DNA of 64,000 nucleotides, from assembly GCA_003864495.1 (NCBI GenBank), contig ML133495.1:1991231-2055230 (forward strand). The letters are read 5' to 3'. A program made the translations under genes and the position numbers. Below, in pieces: positions 13,201-26,792 of this stretch. Numbering within the stretch: position 1 is the first letter of the stretch; each line of letters starts with the position of its first letter. The notes under the pieces were generated by a model, which saw only the letters and a program-made list of their open reading frames with translations, was not told where the DNA came from and did not search any database. Origin of the DNA: Nemopilema nomurai (lineage: Eukaryota > Cnidaria > Scyphozoa > Rhizostomeae > Rhizostomatidae).

Positions 13201-16200
13201 AACGAAATATCCAATTCAGCACTATCTACCAACGGAGTTTTCAAAGAGGTACCCTAAGATATGCATGCAATAACAAGTTTTGCAACTTCGTGATAAGCGT
13301 GGTAGGGCCACATGCGTTGAAGTTTCTTCAAAGGAGTGGGCATAACAGGTGTTCTGTATGCTTGTATGTGTTAGTTATCATAAAACAACTTCATGTCACC
13401 CTCAATCTTCATTACTCACTAATTTAATCGCGATCCCTTGCACCTATATAGACACATTCCCCTACAACAACTTTTCGTGAGGTACTGGTTCGTTTGCTTT
13501 TCCTGACAGGCCAGGGCAAATCTGTTTTCAAATAAACGACACTCTTGGCTTACCTTTCAAAGCCTGGTCTCGCTGCACGTCGAAGTTCGTATGTTTCGTG
13601 AACCTTCTTGGGTGGATCCTATGCAGTATCCTGGAGAATGCTGAGCTTGGATTAATTATTACAATGAACAGTTGTTTACCTCACTGATGAGACGGACGTG
13701 GGCAATCAGCCCCATAGACTTAGTTTGAAAGGCAAAACAATGCAAATAGCTTTGGTCTCAGTGCGCCTGAAGTCTCTTGCTGCACTTATGCAATTTTACG
13801 CGTGCAGAAAAACATGGAATTCTTTTCGTGTCACGAAATAAAAAGATATGAATACCTGTGATGGTACAAGAACGGCAACAAGAAGGAGAAGTCCGAGGAC
13901 AATTAGAATTTGAAGGAATCGTATTTACCAAGATCAAGCAGTCCAACGCAGATTCATGGGCGATTCTACAAAACATGCAGCTGCTTTATTTATTGCCTGT
14001 TTATTTTTTTGAAGGCATCCTCTGCAATACATTATTTCGTCATAGGTCCAAAAGACTTAAATGTCATCAATTCCGTCTCATCAGTTACTTGTAACACTAA
14101 TGCATTGAAAACTGTTTCCAACACTTAAAATGAAACGAGAATGCAAGCGATCCTGCTCTGCTTGGTCGATTCCCAGCAATTCCTAGTTCGAGAAGGTTTC
14201 TTTTGCATTTACATAGTTCATAAAAGTATCTCGTTTTTCTTGTTGGTTCGTTCAAACAATCATATTTCGTACCAGTATCAAATTTCTATCATGTTTCAAC
14301 CCGTTCATGCTTATTCTAACCCCTAATGTCCTACTACGCACCAAATCATATTCTACTATTAGAATAATTCTAGCCTATCACCAAAGAAAAAAACCTTTAA
14401 ATACCTTGTAAAACTATACAATTTCAGAACTTATTTCTGGAGAGATCTTCGGAATGTCTATCATGTATACACACATAAAAATGTTTAACTTCCTTTTCTC
14501 AATAATTCTGCACGTGCGCTTTTTCTTGCGCAAGTATACTTGCACCCTGAGAGTTTATCCCCTTTGTTTGGCTTCTATCAACTCCAAACGTTTAACCTGT
14601 CCTGGAGTCCATACTGCAGAAAAGGTCCAACTGGGATCTCAGTTGCATGTTCCCTTCTTCAATCGCACCAGTGCATCTTGGTGTTCAAGACAGTCAGTAA
14701 TTCTCGAGTTTTCTTTCAGTTATTTTTAAACAGCTAACTACGTCGTCCATAGAAAACTGGAGTACTTCAAGCAAAGGCATCGTGCCAGCTTTGCATACCA
14801 ACCATTGCAATGTCTCTCTGTCAGCACATTTACAACAATGTATGACGCACATAACCGATCACTACGACTATACTGTCAACCAGCCCAAACAAGCTATCAA
14901 ATGTCCTAGGCCCTAAGTTGTCAACATCAAATCAAGATAACCACCGTATTAAAATTGCAAAAGTCGAATCATCTTTGGGTAAGAAATATCAAATGGCACG
15001 AAGCATACATACTCAACAACAAATACAGTAAGTTTCACATTTACAAAAGGTTTGGCAAAATCCAGATTTCTGTCTTCTCTACTCTTGACAGTCAACCAAT
15101 TGGAATTCTAAATCACTTTTTACATATCTCTAGGTCTGCGAAGACTTTCTTTTGCAGTAGGCTTCCATTTTGTACAATTAATACAAGCAAATACATACAA
15201 AAACCAATAATTTAATAAAGCAGGCTATTCTTCTTCATCAATAATTTTTTTCAGTTTATGTCAATTGTCCATAATACCTTCAAGGTTAAGGAAACCAAAA
15301 AGATGTTTTACTTAGTAACAGAGGTTAAATGAGGTTAAATCGCAGCATATCCTGCCTTGCATTCTATGTAGAAAACCGCACTCGCGTCAATCTGTTCGTG
15401 GTGTGACCAGTATTTTAAGACGGCACTCAAACTGCGAGGAAAAGAAAACCGGTCACGCTGATCTCATGCTAAATAAACACATCAACAACAAGGCATTTTC
15501 CATATACAGAAGTAAGTTTAACAAAAGAATCGGAAGCAGTTGGAAGAAGGAAGCAACTGGAAAGTTGACATTGCTTCATATTCTCCTCCTTCCCATTTGG
15601 CTCCCAAAAGCGGACAACGATTTTAACAACACACGTTGTTGTGGAGGACATTGTTGCTACCAAGTTGTCCATTCAATAAAAGAAAGCGTAAACCAAATCA
15701 AACTTTTCTTGTAGAAGAAGGTTTCACGAGAGACACATTAATTCCTTTAAAAAAGAGACAAATCAAACAAAATGCGTAAGGACTCCTGCTTCTTATTATC
15801 AAACAATTCGTTTCATTTAAAAAACTTAATGATATGGTGTGAGACAATTATTTTGGATATGAATAAATAAAATTAATCGAAACATCAAAACACAAATAAT
15901 GGTGACAATGCTAAGAGTTAATCTCAATCGAAAATCGTACCTTATGCTAACTGGAAAAAAATGCCAATTTCCAACTTTATCATTCGTGTTCCAAAGACAT
16001 ATTTTCCTAGAACAGGAATTTTAAATTTCATCGAAAAAGCATTAGACCAAGACCAAGATGCAATTCCATGCCAAGTCAGAGTAAATATGCACCCAGACAT
16101 ACTCTCCAAATTAGGTTAGCAGGTCCCAAAGAGAGTAGCCCAAGGATCACCAACGTTTTGCAAAACCTAAAGCACCATAAAGAATTAATGTAACCTTCAG

Positions 16201-16299
16201 ACTAAGGCTTAGGTAGAAATCATAACGGACCAAACTCTTCCATTTGGATGACTTCTTTCTGCCTTTTTGGAACCTCTGTTCATTTCAAGAATAAGCATG
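10266..16299. other. Intergenic region without a convincing intact gene
   Basis: Only short ORFs are present and none forms a spliced model. Three decayed coding-like traces lie on the minus strand: a GPCR TM7-like stretch at 11388-11590 (separate entry), a hydrophobic, signal-like segment near 13850-13920 broken by stops, and a cysteine-bearing stretch at 14560-14710 that recalls a thyroglobulin type-1 domain but is frameshifted. An 87-codon ORF at 10889-11152 (minus) has no recognised domain. No RNA gene was seen. Confidence 0.5.
11388..11590 (-). pseudogene. Fragment resembling TM7 and tail of a class A GPCR
   Basis: Minus-strand open frame without a start codon, ending at a TGA at 11388-11390. 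It contains CSLSDPLVYVIMAYGHYWQR followed by F-K and a cysteine-bearing tail, which resembles TM7 with a D-P-x-x-Y variant of NPxxY, then helix 8. Upstream the frame meets a stop near 11590. Neighbouring stretches in other frames look receptor-like but are broken. This is probably a decayed intronless receptor; a distant spliced exon cannot be excluded. Confidence 0.35.
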
Positions 16300-19200
16300 C
16301 TAGTGAAAAAGTTTGAGAGTTGCACCGTCCAGAAATGTCCCATAACATGAGAGAACTGGAGCCGCGCAGTATTTTGTTTTGCACTGAGTGTGAGTAGCTT
16401 GAAGGGGGGACAGCAGCAGAAAGGAGAAACAGTTTAGTGTGTCGAACAGCCCCCCCCCCCCCTAAATATTAATTTCGTTCTGATGGCACTGATAGGAAAA
16501 GAACACAAATTTTTAAGCCGTGACCTTTGAAGCTTGTACAACATTCATTTTCCGCATGTTTGCTGTTTTTGAAGTATAGGGACAAAATTAGAAGCATGAT
16601 ATCACACAGATATGATACCGAATAGTTATCAGTCAAAAGTTTAAAGTTTCTAAGTATGAAAAATTATGGTTCTGCTATTTCATGCAGTTTTACCACTATT
16701 CTATACTTTGATTTTGATTAAGAAACAAAGGTATCATGGATATGCTTAGACTCAAAATGTTGCCCTCCTGAATATTTACTTTGGTGTGCTTCATTTGGGT
16801 CTCACTTATATTATGATGCTAAAAAGCTTGTTGGGCATGAAAACGAAAAACCAAATTCTTACTTTACTCTCTCTGCATCCTTTTTCTGATAGCGTGTGGT
16901 GACAAACAGCTTTACCTGTATAAGAAATGAGAAAAAATTCAGTACACCAAAATACTACAAGACAATAATTATGACGGAGTAGTAATAGTGGTAGAAGTAC
17001 ATATCATGTTAAAATGATACAAAGCAATATTAAAAAAATTATACATATCACACATTATCCAGAAAAGTGGATACAAATATTTGTAAAAAATTAAACTGCA
17101 ATTCTTTTTGATTAATTTTGCTTATGACTATCACCATGTTAATATATTTGCATGACTATCTATTTGGTCTGACTTTTACTAGTACTATTTGCTAGTTAGT
17201 TACATGTCAATTTGTGTTAGATATATTCAGCTGGTGTTGTATCAGTGCTTGAAAACACATTGTGTTCATCTGTGGCACCTCTCTTGCTGAACTTAGAGCC
17301 AGGACACATTACACTTGAGTTACACTTATCAACCTCTGTACTTTGGTCACTGTTCATAACTTTACACACAGAGCCAAATTGACAATAATTCACTAGTAAA
17401 CTTCCAATCTTTCATTCGCCATTTCTTGTAATTTTGCCTATTTGGAAGTATTTTATGGAGATCTTTATATCTATTTGGTTAAAACTCAAAAATTCTAAAA
17501 ATAGATTTTGGTAATGTCGCACCTTAGAACTCTTTGTAAAACCATTTATGTATAAATTTTGAAGCAAAGTCAAGCACTTAAAAGGCCAAGTGTCTTTGAC
17601 AAAGAAAAACATACATTTCTCATTTCTCTTATTCCAAAGCTTTCAATACTGTTTGAAGAAGAAGAACCAACTTCGTGGGGCACCAGGCCAATCGTTGACA
17701 AAAATAAAACATCAGTTGTGATGTTTGTTACTTGGACGGAGAAGAAGTTGGTATTTTGCACCTGAGCAGTCACCTGTTAAATGCATAAAATGTTAAATGC
17801 AAGGTTAGTAGCTTAATGTTCATAAAATTGTAGCAGGTCTAATTAGTTTGTCTCTGAGTGCACAACCCAATAAAACTGAATAAATGCATTTACCAAAACT
17901 TGCTGAAAATTTTATGTCTTGGGAAGACATGAAGGAGAACAAAGAAATGATGATTTATCTACTGAATATAAGCTACTCAAAAATTGTTTACTCTGTGATT
18001 CAAAGTTCAATTGGTCCTATTTATGAATGCTGTCTAGCACAGGAAAAAAAATCCTTGAGCAAATTTACAAAAGGTGATCTTCAGGTGTACATGACTATGA
18101 TCATCTAAATGAAAAGTGCAGCTAAGAATTTATGGCTTGCAAGAGTGTCATGGAAAGGGTCTGTGTAAGAAAAACATATAAGAGAAACAAAAATTAAAAC
18201 AGATTTCTAATTTTCCAAGTCTAAAAAATCCAAGAAATTTGGAGAAGTAATCCATTTGCATAAACAGCTTACAACTAACCCCCCTCATCATTTCTAGCTT
18301 TGTATTTTTATCAATTGCTTCAAGTTTTAGGGTAAATCAATAGAGTTAAAGCACAGCTAAAAAACTCATCCCCCAATAAACAGCTTACAACTAATCCCCT
18401 TATTTTGGTTATGAAGCAAGCATCATTTCTAGCTTTGTATTTTTTATTAATTGCTTCAAGTTTCAGGGTAAATCAACAGAGTTAAAGCACAGCTTAGCTC
18501 AGGAGACCAGGCCAGCTAAAAATAGAAATTTAGCAATCCAATCAAGGTTGAGAACAGCAGATGTTCATGTTGTCACTTCAAATATCACTGGGTGTGGTGT
18601 GAAACAAGACTATGTGGCCCCCATGTGATCAATCAAACTATACAATCAATGTGCATGCTTGAGTTGAATTGAATCATAGTGTATTTTAAATTAGGTGACT
18701 TGCTTCCATAGATTTACTTTGAGGCAACTTCACATTTTCAATCTACAATGATAAGTAAATATCTGGCTACATACCGTCATATTTAAAACAATAATGCTTC
18801 CCTTCTCTGCATAACCAACTGTGTTTGCATCTTTCACTACAAGCTGGACTTTTCTTGGAAATAGAAATGCAAGGCAAAGACCACCAATAACAAGAATGCA
18901 ACAGAATGCAATGACCAACTTCAGTGTGCTAGGGGCCAAAAATATAAAAAAGGAACTTGCAGCTTAGCAAAAAGATTTGGGTAAATAAGGAGTTTTCAGA
19001 GGGATCAGCAACTTTCAGTTATGGAACATGATAATTTCCAATAATGAGAAATCATGCTTTATAGGAGAAAATTTCATTGATCATTGCAGCCACAACTTAT
19101 CACTCCCACCTTAAAAGCTGGGTACTATTGCATCACCTGCAACTGAATGCTCTGAAGTCAGAACACAGGCACAATGAATAATGAAAATTGATGTTGGTTT

Positions 19201-20271
19201 CAAACAAGTAGTTGGTTTCAAGCATCAAGGGAGAGTATTTCTTTAATTTATACAATGCTTGATAGCTTCTTTCTTGACGTTTCTGCTTTAATAATGATTT
19301 GCTACATGCTCCAAAATTGTTCCATATTGTTTTGTGTCATTCTCAATATGCCCTTAAGGAAAAGTTTTATTTTAGTTCTTGCTTTTATTCAAATGAACCT
19401 CTTCAAACACCGTTCTTGGGAAGGACATAATGGGTTTCTTGAGGGCTGGAAAATAGATAGGTGCAAAAGACAACCAAGAAATACTTACGTTCTTCTTGGC
19501 ACGAGTCTGTTGTCATTCATTGGGATTAGGGCAACAACAGTGTCACTTTGAGCTGCAAAATAATTTCAAAATGTTTTCGATTTTTCAGAAGTTGAAAATT
19601 TTCTGTTTTATTGGGTATTGAAAGCTATTTCATTGCTGGACAAGATCTAATTCAATGTTGGAAAAGAAACTTTAAAGTTGTTCAAATCCCCTTAAGTTAA
19701 GAAGAAATTAGTAGACTTATTAGTTAGAAAAATAAAGCTGCTTGTTCTACTTCTAAAAAATCAATGACATCTTCAAATTTGTAATCCATGTTTGAAATAT
19801 CAAACTGCTTTCAAGTCTCAGAGGTCTCTAGAGACTTTCTAGTCCATTATAAATATCTTTATCAACTCTACTTTTGTCCAATCTTGGAACTTATAAAATA
19901 TAGTAATTTCTTAAAGAATCTACTCCTATTTTCTACAATGCATGCAACATAGTAGTGTTATTTATGGGTTTACATTTAACGTTTTCTCAGTTTATTAACC
20001 TGTAAAACTAAACAAATTCACCATGGACGTTGTAAGTGATCACTTACGCAAGATAACATGGGGTAAATAGAAAAACAAAAATACCTTGGGAGAGCTTTCC
20101 CTTCCCTTTGCAGGTTGGACATGCAACTGTCAGGTGAGTGCAGTTTGTAGAGACTCTTCTTATTGCGCGCTGCGGACTTTTCTTTTGTTTTATCAGGTAA
20201 TCTTCTTCCCGGTCACTGCCAGAATCTTCATTTTGTTCATCGTGGGGGTGATCAAAATTTCCTCCTGTCAT
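16300..20271 (-). CDS. TMEM106: TMEM106-family lysosomal type II membrane protein
   Basis: Single-pass protein of the TMEM106A/B/C family, which acts in late endosomes and lysosomes (established for vertebrate members). Exons: 20271-20085, 19552-19489, 18928-18775, 17773-17615, 16915-16868 (or to 16863); phases fit. An acidic N-terminus is followed by the family's zinc-ribbon-like CPTCKGKGKLS, then VVALIPMNDNRLVPRRT, one membrane helix (LVIAFCCILVIGGLCLAFLF), and a LEA-2-like lumenal domain with NFFSVQVTNITTDV. The conserved lumenal segment that continues into the fifth exon (VKLFVTTRYQKKDA) aligns with family members. The last exon is uncertain: 16383-16300 gives a phase-compatible, Cys-rich 27-residue tail and a stop, for about 231 residues in all, shorter than the roughly 250-275 of vertebrate proteins. 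The usual C-terminal VDC motif was not found, so the end may lie elsewhere. Confidence 0.8.
16450..16462. repeat. Homopolymer C tract
   Basis: Thirteen consecutive C. A simple-sequence tract near the 3' end of the TMEM106-like gene. Confidence 0.9.
18260..18495. repeat. Imperfect tandem duplication, unit about 115 bp
   Basis: Two adjacent copies start with ATAAACAGCTTACAACTAA (18260-18358 and 18375-18495) and share CATCATTTCTAGCTTTGTAT, GGTAAATCAA and GAGTTAAAGCACAGCT. The second copy carries a short extra segment. It lies in the intron between TMEM106 exons 3 and 4 and looks like a recent local duplication. Confidence 0.75.
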
Positions 20272-22052
20272 TTTTGCAACTCAGACATCGTTCAGACCAC
20301 ACACTGCAATCACAAATTCTTCTTTTAGAGATTATCACGTGAGCGAGAATACTTCAAATCTCGCTTTTGTTTCTCACTGCAGAATCTTGACTCTGAAACC
20401 GAGGCACGGAATCGGATGTCAGTTGAACCCACTGATCTAAAAAAAAATCAATGGTTGAACCCAAAGCAAACGAAACCGTATATAAAACTCGTTCGAAAAA
20501 GTAAGCACCCTCTTGTATTTTTGTTAAATCTTACATAAGATGAAAGAGCGAATAAGGTACACGGAAGACAGAAATAATGAGGTAACAATAGATAACAGTA
20601 AGGAAATAGTGAAATAACCATATAAAATTTGTTATATCGATACTTGATTCGAGTTAAATCATTCTCACTTTTATGTTCACAACTGCCATGCTTGCAATAT
20701 ACAGTATATGCTTTTATGCTTTAATGTTTCATAACTGTGTATGCTTTGTATTACTCTTAGATTAAGAAAAATTTGTTTGTCATATGCATTAAATATAATT
20801 ATCTCATTTTTTCGGTAACATAACATTTGACATGCTTTTTACCCTTTGTTTGTACCTTCAGTTTTCTCGCTCATCTTAATAAATTCGACACTTTTTAACA
20901 TCATGATATAAACATACAACAACACCGACAATGATTTATGTTGACTTGCTTTGACATAAAGAATAGAACGAAGAGTGGAGGGGCGATGTGCTTGCGTAAG
21001 GCGACTGTTATTACAGTTTTTTTTACTTACACCAGTTAGGAGAAATTCTAAGTCAGTCTAGTAGAGTGTACGAAACCTCTAGCAAATGGAAGAAAGCGAT
21101 AAGAATGGTTCTTGCTTACTGTTAGAGGTACCCACGAAAATTACCTTCAAAGGCTACAATTGACACAAATTCAGGATTAAGGATAGGACACAGTTCATTT
21201 TAACTTTCTCTGCTTCGTTTTTATCTTAGAGCTGCTTTCATCGCTGCCACTACGTTAGACTTAAAGTACAATTGTTTCTAAGTTTCATACATTGTTTATA
21301 GTTGTGTAAAGCTGGCATAATGGACAGCAATGTTCTGTTCAGTTGTTGGATAAAGCATTGACAACGGCCATGGAGCCTTCAGCATCGAAACGCCACAAGA
21401 TGAAAGAACATAAAAACAAGCATTGATGCACTGACGCAACAGATATTTTGCAATTGAGCTAATTGCCAACAAAATTGTCTCATAAATGCTGATCTGTTAC
21501 GGTTGTGATATGGATATGATATAAATATTTTTGTAATTATTGACTTCCTTGCCAATGATTGCAAAAGTTTCTGTCCATAACATGAACTCTAGCGGAATTA
21601 ATTAGCGTGATTATGGATAAATTGAAGCTCATTATTTCCTTTCGCTTATTGTACATGTACCCTCATGTAAATTGAAGCCCTTAGCTTGTACATTTAGCTG
21701 GACTATACTACGATCGTATGAAGCGGCCGAACCTCCCTTATCTACTGGCGCCCTTTTCTGATTAAGATACCTATTGGTCTGCGACAGCCCCAATTGCCCC
21801 CTAGCAAGCTGCTTCTCGTCACCTTCCAATGCTCCTTCAAAACTTAATAATTATTCGTTATCAGAACGTATCGATTTGTCCGTGATAGCAAATTAAGAAT
21901 GTGTTTTAGGCTATTTGGAAAAAAGCAGTTAAGAGAAGTATTTGGTAGACACTGACCAAGAAGAAATAGATCTTGTGTGGAAAAATAAGTTGCAGAGTTT
22001 GATTCTCGACATTCATCAGTAGGTCTCCAAAGATAATTCGATTAACCAAATC

Positions 22053-22098
22053 AGTTTTTAGTGATGTGACCCCCCAGCTTTTAGTGATGTGACCCCCC
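22053..22098. repeat. Exact-type 23-bp tandem duplication
   Basis: The unit AGYTTTTAGTGATGTGACCC plus CCC occurs twice head to tail, differing at one base. It lies just before the AGCTACT satellite. Confidence 0.8.
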
Positions 22099-22129
22099 CC
22101 CCTTTTCCAATTTTCTCAGGCTATAATCG

Positions 22130-23610
22130 CCACTGTCTACTGTCTACCTCCCCTCATGTGTCCTTAACTCTCTATCTGTCCTTTAGTATCATAAATATGC
22201 CTTTAACTAGCTACTTTTAATAAGCCCTTTAGTAACTAATTTTTATCTACAGTTAATTAAATACTTCTTTCTATCCTAAAATAGCTACAATCAATCTACT
22301 CTAAAGCAGCACTTTTTGTCTCCCATTAAGTAGCTACTTTTTACTCACCCTTATGTAAATACTTTCTACGCGCCCTTGAGTAGCTAATGTCAATCTACCC
22401 TTGAGGAGTCATGATAGATTGAAATGCATAGGTTTTCCGAAATAATGTATAAATCGGGCGGTAAGGGGCGGCAATAGATCGGGGGTGGGTTAGGAATTCG
22501 AATTCAACAAACTACTTTTATATTAGTTTGGGCACGATTTGAAATGTCTCGAGTTCGTTTTCGAACGCATTTCAAAACGTGCAAATTCTCAAATATTTAC
22601 AAACTTTTCTGTTTTTAGAAAGCATGAGTAGGAGGTAACGACTTTGTTTCCTATGATAGATAAATGTTTTTATTTTCATTGTAACTAAAAAATAGGAGGG
22701 AAGACGTTTTGCATGAAATACATGATTAGGAGATTGAAATGGGTATGCCAAATTCCTGAAAAATTCAGTTTTCCCAACCTTTACTGAGAATTTTAAGAAT
22801 TTACCTTGAAGAAGCTTGTATCTTTATCCTTAAGAAGCTGATTTCATAATTTTTTTAAAAATAGGTACTATCTATTCATCCTTATATTGTTTCTGTCCAA
22901 ATATTTGAAATACCTGCTCTCTATCTTCAGGTTGCTATCATATATATGTCCTTAAAAAGATACTTACCACGTGCCTTTAAGTAACCATCTCCTGTTTACT
23001 AACAAGTAGCTAATTTCTAACTACCCTCAAGTTGCTTTTAAAGAAGTTACGCGCTCCTATGAATTATCTATTTGCCCTCATCTTAATGAAGATATTTCAT
23101 ATCTATCCTTAAAATAGGTTAGATCTAATTTAATCACAAGAAGCTACTTACTACTTGCTCTCATCTTTACACTTTATATTTAACCTTAGAATAGGTTTCT
23201 CATCAATGTAAATAACTTTGCTCAAGCTACCTTCTTTGTGTTCTTGGATAAGCTACTTTCTACCTTAGCAGCTACTCCTGTTTGTCCTTTCGTAGCAACC
23301 TTGCATCTACCTCTTAGAGACTAGTTCATACGTGACCTGAGTCGAGTGGCTTCGTCCAATTAAACATTAAGTAGCTCTATTCTCATTAAAGACTACTTTT
23401 AGTACCCATTAAAGACTACTTCTTATGTGCCCTCAATCAGCTACTTTCTACATCATCTAAAACAGGTACTAATAGCTGTTCTGTAACAGGTACCATCTAT
23501 TTGCCTTTAACAAGCTCCGTTTCGTCTGTGCTTAAAAAGCTACTTTCGAACTACCCTCAAGCAACTACAGACTCGGCTCCTTCAACCAGCTACTTTCTGA
23601 ATATATTTAA
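22130..23610. repeat. Degenerate satellite built on TAGCTACTTTCTAC units
   Basis: The motif (A/T)AGCTACTTT(C/T)TA followed by a C/T-rich CCCTNAA-type stretch recurs roughly every 25-35 bp, for example near 22208, 22329, 23150, 23250, 23430, 23540 and 23590. A less repetitive block interrupts it at about 22430-22880. Divergence between copies is high, so the array is old. No coding potential. Confidence 0.65.
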
Positions 23611-26600
23611 ACTAGATACAGAATCAGCATGCGTGCAAAATTACCTCTGCACTTGTTTCATTTACACTCTCTAATTTTTGCCGATTGTTTGAGACTTCTA
23701 CAACTTTCGCCATTAATGTTATTGTGTAGCTGATGTAGATATGACTAACCAAAGAATAGGTGCAATTATTAGTCAGCCATTGATTTAAAAGGTGAAAATG
23801 TTTATCAATAAACACTTAGCGAACTAGCAACTCGAGGATCGAAAAAATTCTCCGCTTTTGAAACTTTGGCCAACTCATTAAAAGGCTTGGGGACTGGAGC
23901 CAAATATTGTCAAACTACGGTACCAGCCTCCTTCCCTCCAAAAACGAATTTCGTTCTGACGGCACGGTTACCGCCTGCTCAAACTCAAAACTGATTGCTA
24001 AAAAATGCAAAGTAACTATTGAAATACTTTTGGAATATAATTGATACTTTTAGTGTAGGATAGACTTAAATATGGTCAATGAAAAATTAAAAATACAATT
24101 GCACAGCTGCCCAGGTAGAGCTAAGAAAATTTTAGAACACTAAACAGAGAATAAAAAGCAAATTTAATAGTACTAGAATCCATAACCAACTAAAACTTGA
24201 GAAAGTTTGTGCAAAGTACCATACCATACCTTGTCGAAAGAGCAAATTCAAAATGGTTAACTCGAAAACCTCTTTCAGAAAAGGCTCTTGTATATTTCCT
24301 GAAATTAATGAAATAAAAAAGTCCTTGTAAGATTGGTGTATCCAGGTTGGTATAGCTGATATAAAAGATATCTAGTAGAAAACAGAACTAGTAATAGGTC
24401 TTAACTAGAAGCAATAGAGCAGAGTAGGTTTCCGTCAGTTTGCTGAGACCACATAGAAGGCAAGAGATTCAAACACTGCCACTAAACACAGGAAATGAGC
24501 TTTGATACAAACAAGTTGGAGATAACTCTGACAAGACCTAAAAGTAGCATTTCTAGCATTGGTTCTAGGAATATCTCAGGTCAATTTTCCAAGCTCCTTG
24601 TGTCTAACAAATAAAAGTTTCTTCTTCTTGGGAAACATTAGATATACTTTTCATACATTCAAGCATTAATACTGAAGTAGCTATGCCTAAAGAACCTTGT
24701 CATTAAACAAATAAACAAGGAAATTTACAGAATGATATCCCACAATTATCGCTTAACAATAAGAGGGCTCCCTTTAATGCGATAATGAATCAACTCAATA
24801 GATGTGAAATTGCCAGGTATGCTTGTAAAATCATGCACTTTGGGACAAATTACAATTCATAAATAATTTTTTTTATTTGGAAGAGTAAGTGCACACCTGA
24901 AGATTAAATGAGGGAATATTTAGATCGAAGAAAAAGATTAACCTTTATTTGAATAGCTTGCCAAGCCATCAGTGTGGGAATAAGTCACCGATGCATAGCT
25001 ATATAACCGCTTCTTCCACCAAGCACCCCCTTTTAAATTCTTTGGCCTGTTTAAACACAAGTAAACTGCATAGATAACAAATAAGTTAATTTAACAGCTC
25101 AATTTTTGGTTACTCTTAACAAAAATTGCACAAAGCTGGTCGTAGAATCATTCAACTGAAAAGCTTGATACCAATAATGACAACTGCAGATTTTGAAAAA
25201 TGCAATTCCCTTTTTTAGCTTTATCAGGTCGTGTGATTATGCGAACACACGTCCTATCAAAGAAGAGTTGCCCTTCGCCGAAGGCACCTCCGTCGAAGGC
25301 TTTGCGTTTGACACCTTGTTCGTGTTTGTACCTGTATTTGTATTTGCTTCTACGTAGCTTCCGGAGGTAGTTTTAGGACACTGAGACGTTTTATGCTATT
25401 TAAGTTTTATGCGAGAATATTATTAATGTAGAAGCCTGATTTTATGTTTATTTTTATTTATGCATCAGAGTCACCTTTCACTAAAGGTCATTTACCTTCT
25501 TTTCGAAGAATCTGTGAAAACGAGGCTGAGACTTGACCCGCTTTCCAGCATCTTGCCGTTTTAAATTCATATTTGAAAAGTGATTGGAAAGAAGTAGCTA
25601 ATTGATGCAAAATATATCCATCATCTGGGAGCAGTGAAGAGGATAATATTGGTATCTCTTTAGCATTGACATTTTAGTGGACAGCTCAAACAGTTGCTAG
25701 TGTTTCGCATTCTATGAATTTCACTTCAGAAACGGTCAGTTCTGAAACCAGATAGGTAACTGGCTTACACACTTTTGTTTGGTTCTGGAGGATTCAGAAT
25801 TGGAAGAGGGGGTCGTTACAGAAATGTTCGATAGCTTTGGGACCGTAGCACAATGGAAATCTGCATTCTTGATCACAGATATTGATAGTTGGGTTTCTGT
25901 GGCAAAACTGAGAAATCAAGGCAGAGGACAAAATGTCAGCGATATATTTTCTAGAAATTAATTATACCCTTTTGGGGCGTCAATTCAGGATAACAAGATG
26001 CCATCAGCTTGAAAGATCATAAGATGCACACAACGTTTTAGCTAAGTGGGACCGACAACATTTGACTGTTCAACACACAAAGCGCTGTGTCGGAGGTTTT
26101 TGACCGATGACAGCCAATATTGCCGTTGCAACACACCGTCTGTTTTGTTTGTAAATATTTTCAACATTCATATTTGCATTTTCAAGTCAATAAAGGTAAT
26201 AATCTGCATGACAAACGAATCCAAGACGGAGATAAAATGACCCGATATCAAAGCGCTCTTTAAAAGTCAGATAAAATACTGCATGTTTTGATTTAGACTA
26301 CCTTGTGAGACAACTTTTAAGGATAACGTTGTGGTAGTTGCACAACATCAACAACTTTGCGAGAAAAAAGAATTACCAAACGCCAGTGCTTTTTCTGCAA
26401 CCCTCCCCCCTACTGTGTATTTGTTTGATGCGTGATTTTATGAATTAAGGTTTTTACGTAAAGTTTCGAGTTTTCCTTGCGTTATGTCATGAAAAAGCTT
26501 TAGCTATCCGTGATTTCCTGAATGAAAGACAGTTAAATCTCAAATTAATATTTCAGCATGATAAACTAATAGTAAGTTTGAAAGTAATGTTGTAGTATTT

Positions 26601-26792
26601 CATTTCATGTTTGTGTTACGTGTTACTAACACGGTGTTAGCGAGAAAATCTAATTCAAAAAGTGCAAAATTGTGCATGAATTTCAACAACTTTGGGAGGG
26701 CCCTTTACTTAAGAGGCAATTTGACGTAACCCGAAAAGTATTTCACAATGGTGTCAACATTTTACAAAAGATGGGAGAGCAAGGGTGAGGGG

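Noticed and set aside
13850..13925. Hydrophobic minus-strand segment (IRFLQILIVLGLLLLVAVLV) followed by a good splice donor, like a signal-peptide exon
   Set aside because: No start codon in frame before two stops, and the pyrimidine-rich strand could equally be a splice-acceptor tract. No downstream exon was found.
14560..14710. Minus-strand stretch resembling a thyroglobulin type-1 domain (EHQDALVRLKKG, then PVGPFL)
   Set aside because: The similarity needs at least one frameshift and stops, and key CWCV residues are absent. At best it is a decayed exon; too weak to annotate.
17210..17415. Open minus-strand frame of about 68 codons inside the TMEM106-like gene, between exons 4 and 5
   Set aside because: Rich in S, T and D and with no similarity to TMEM106; the phase-consistent splice from 17615 to 16915 skips it. 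Could be an alternative exon, but nothing supports that.
22130..23610. Repeated motif considered as a CRISPR array
   Set aside because: Repeats are degenerate and irregularly spaced, and the genome is eukaryotic.
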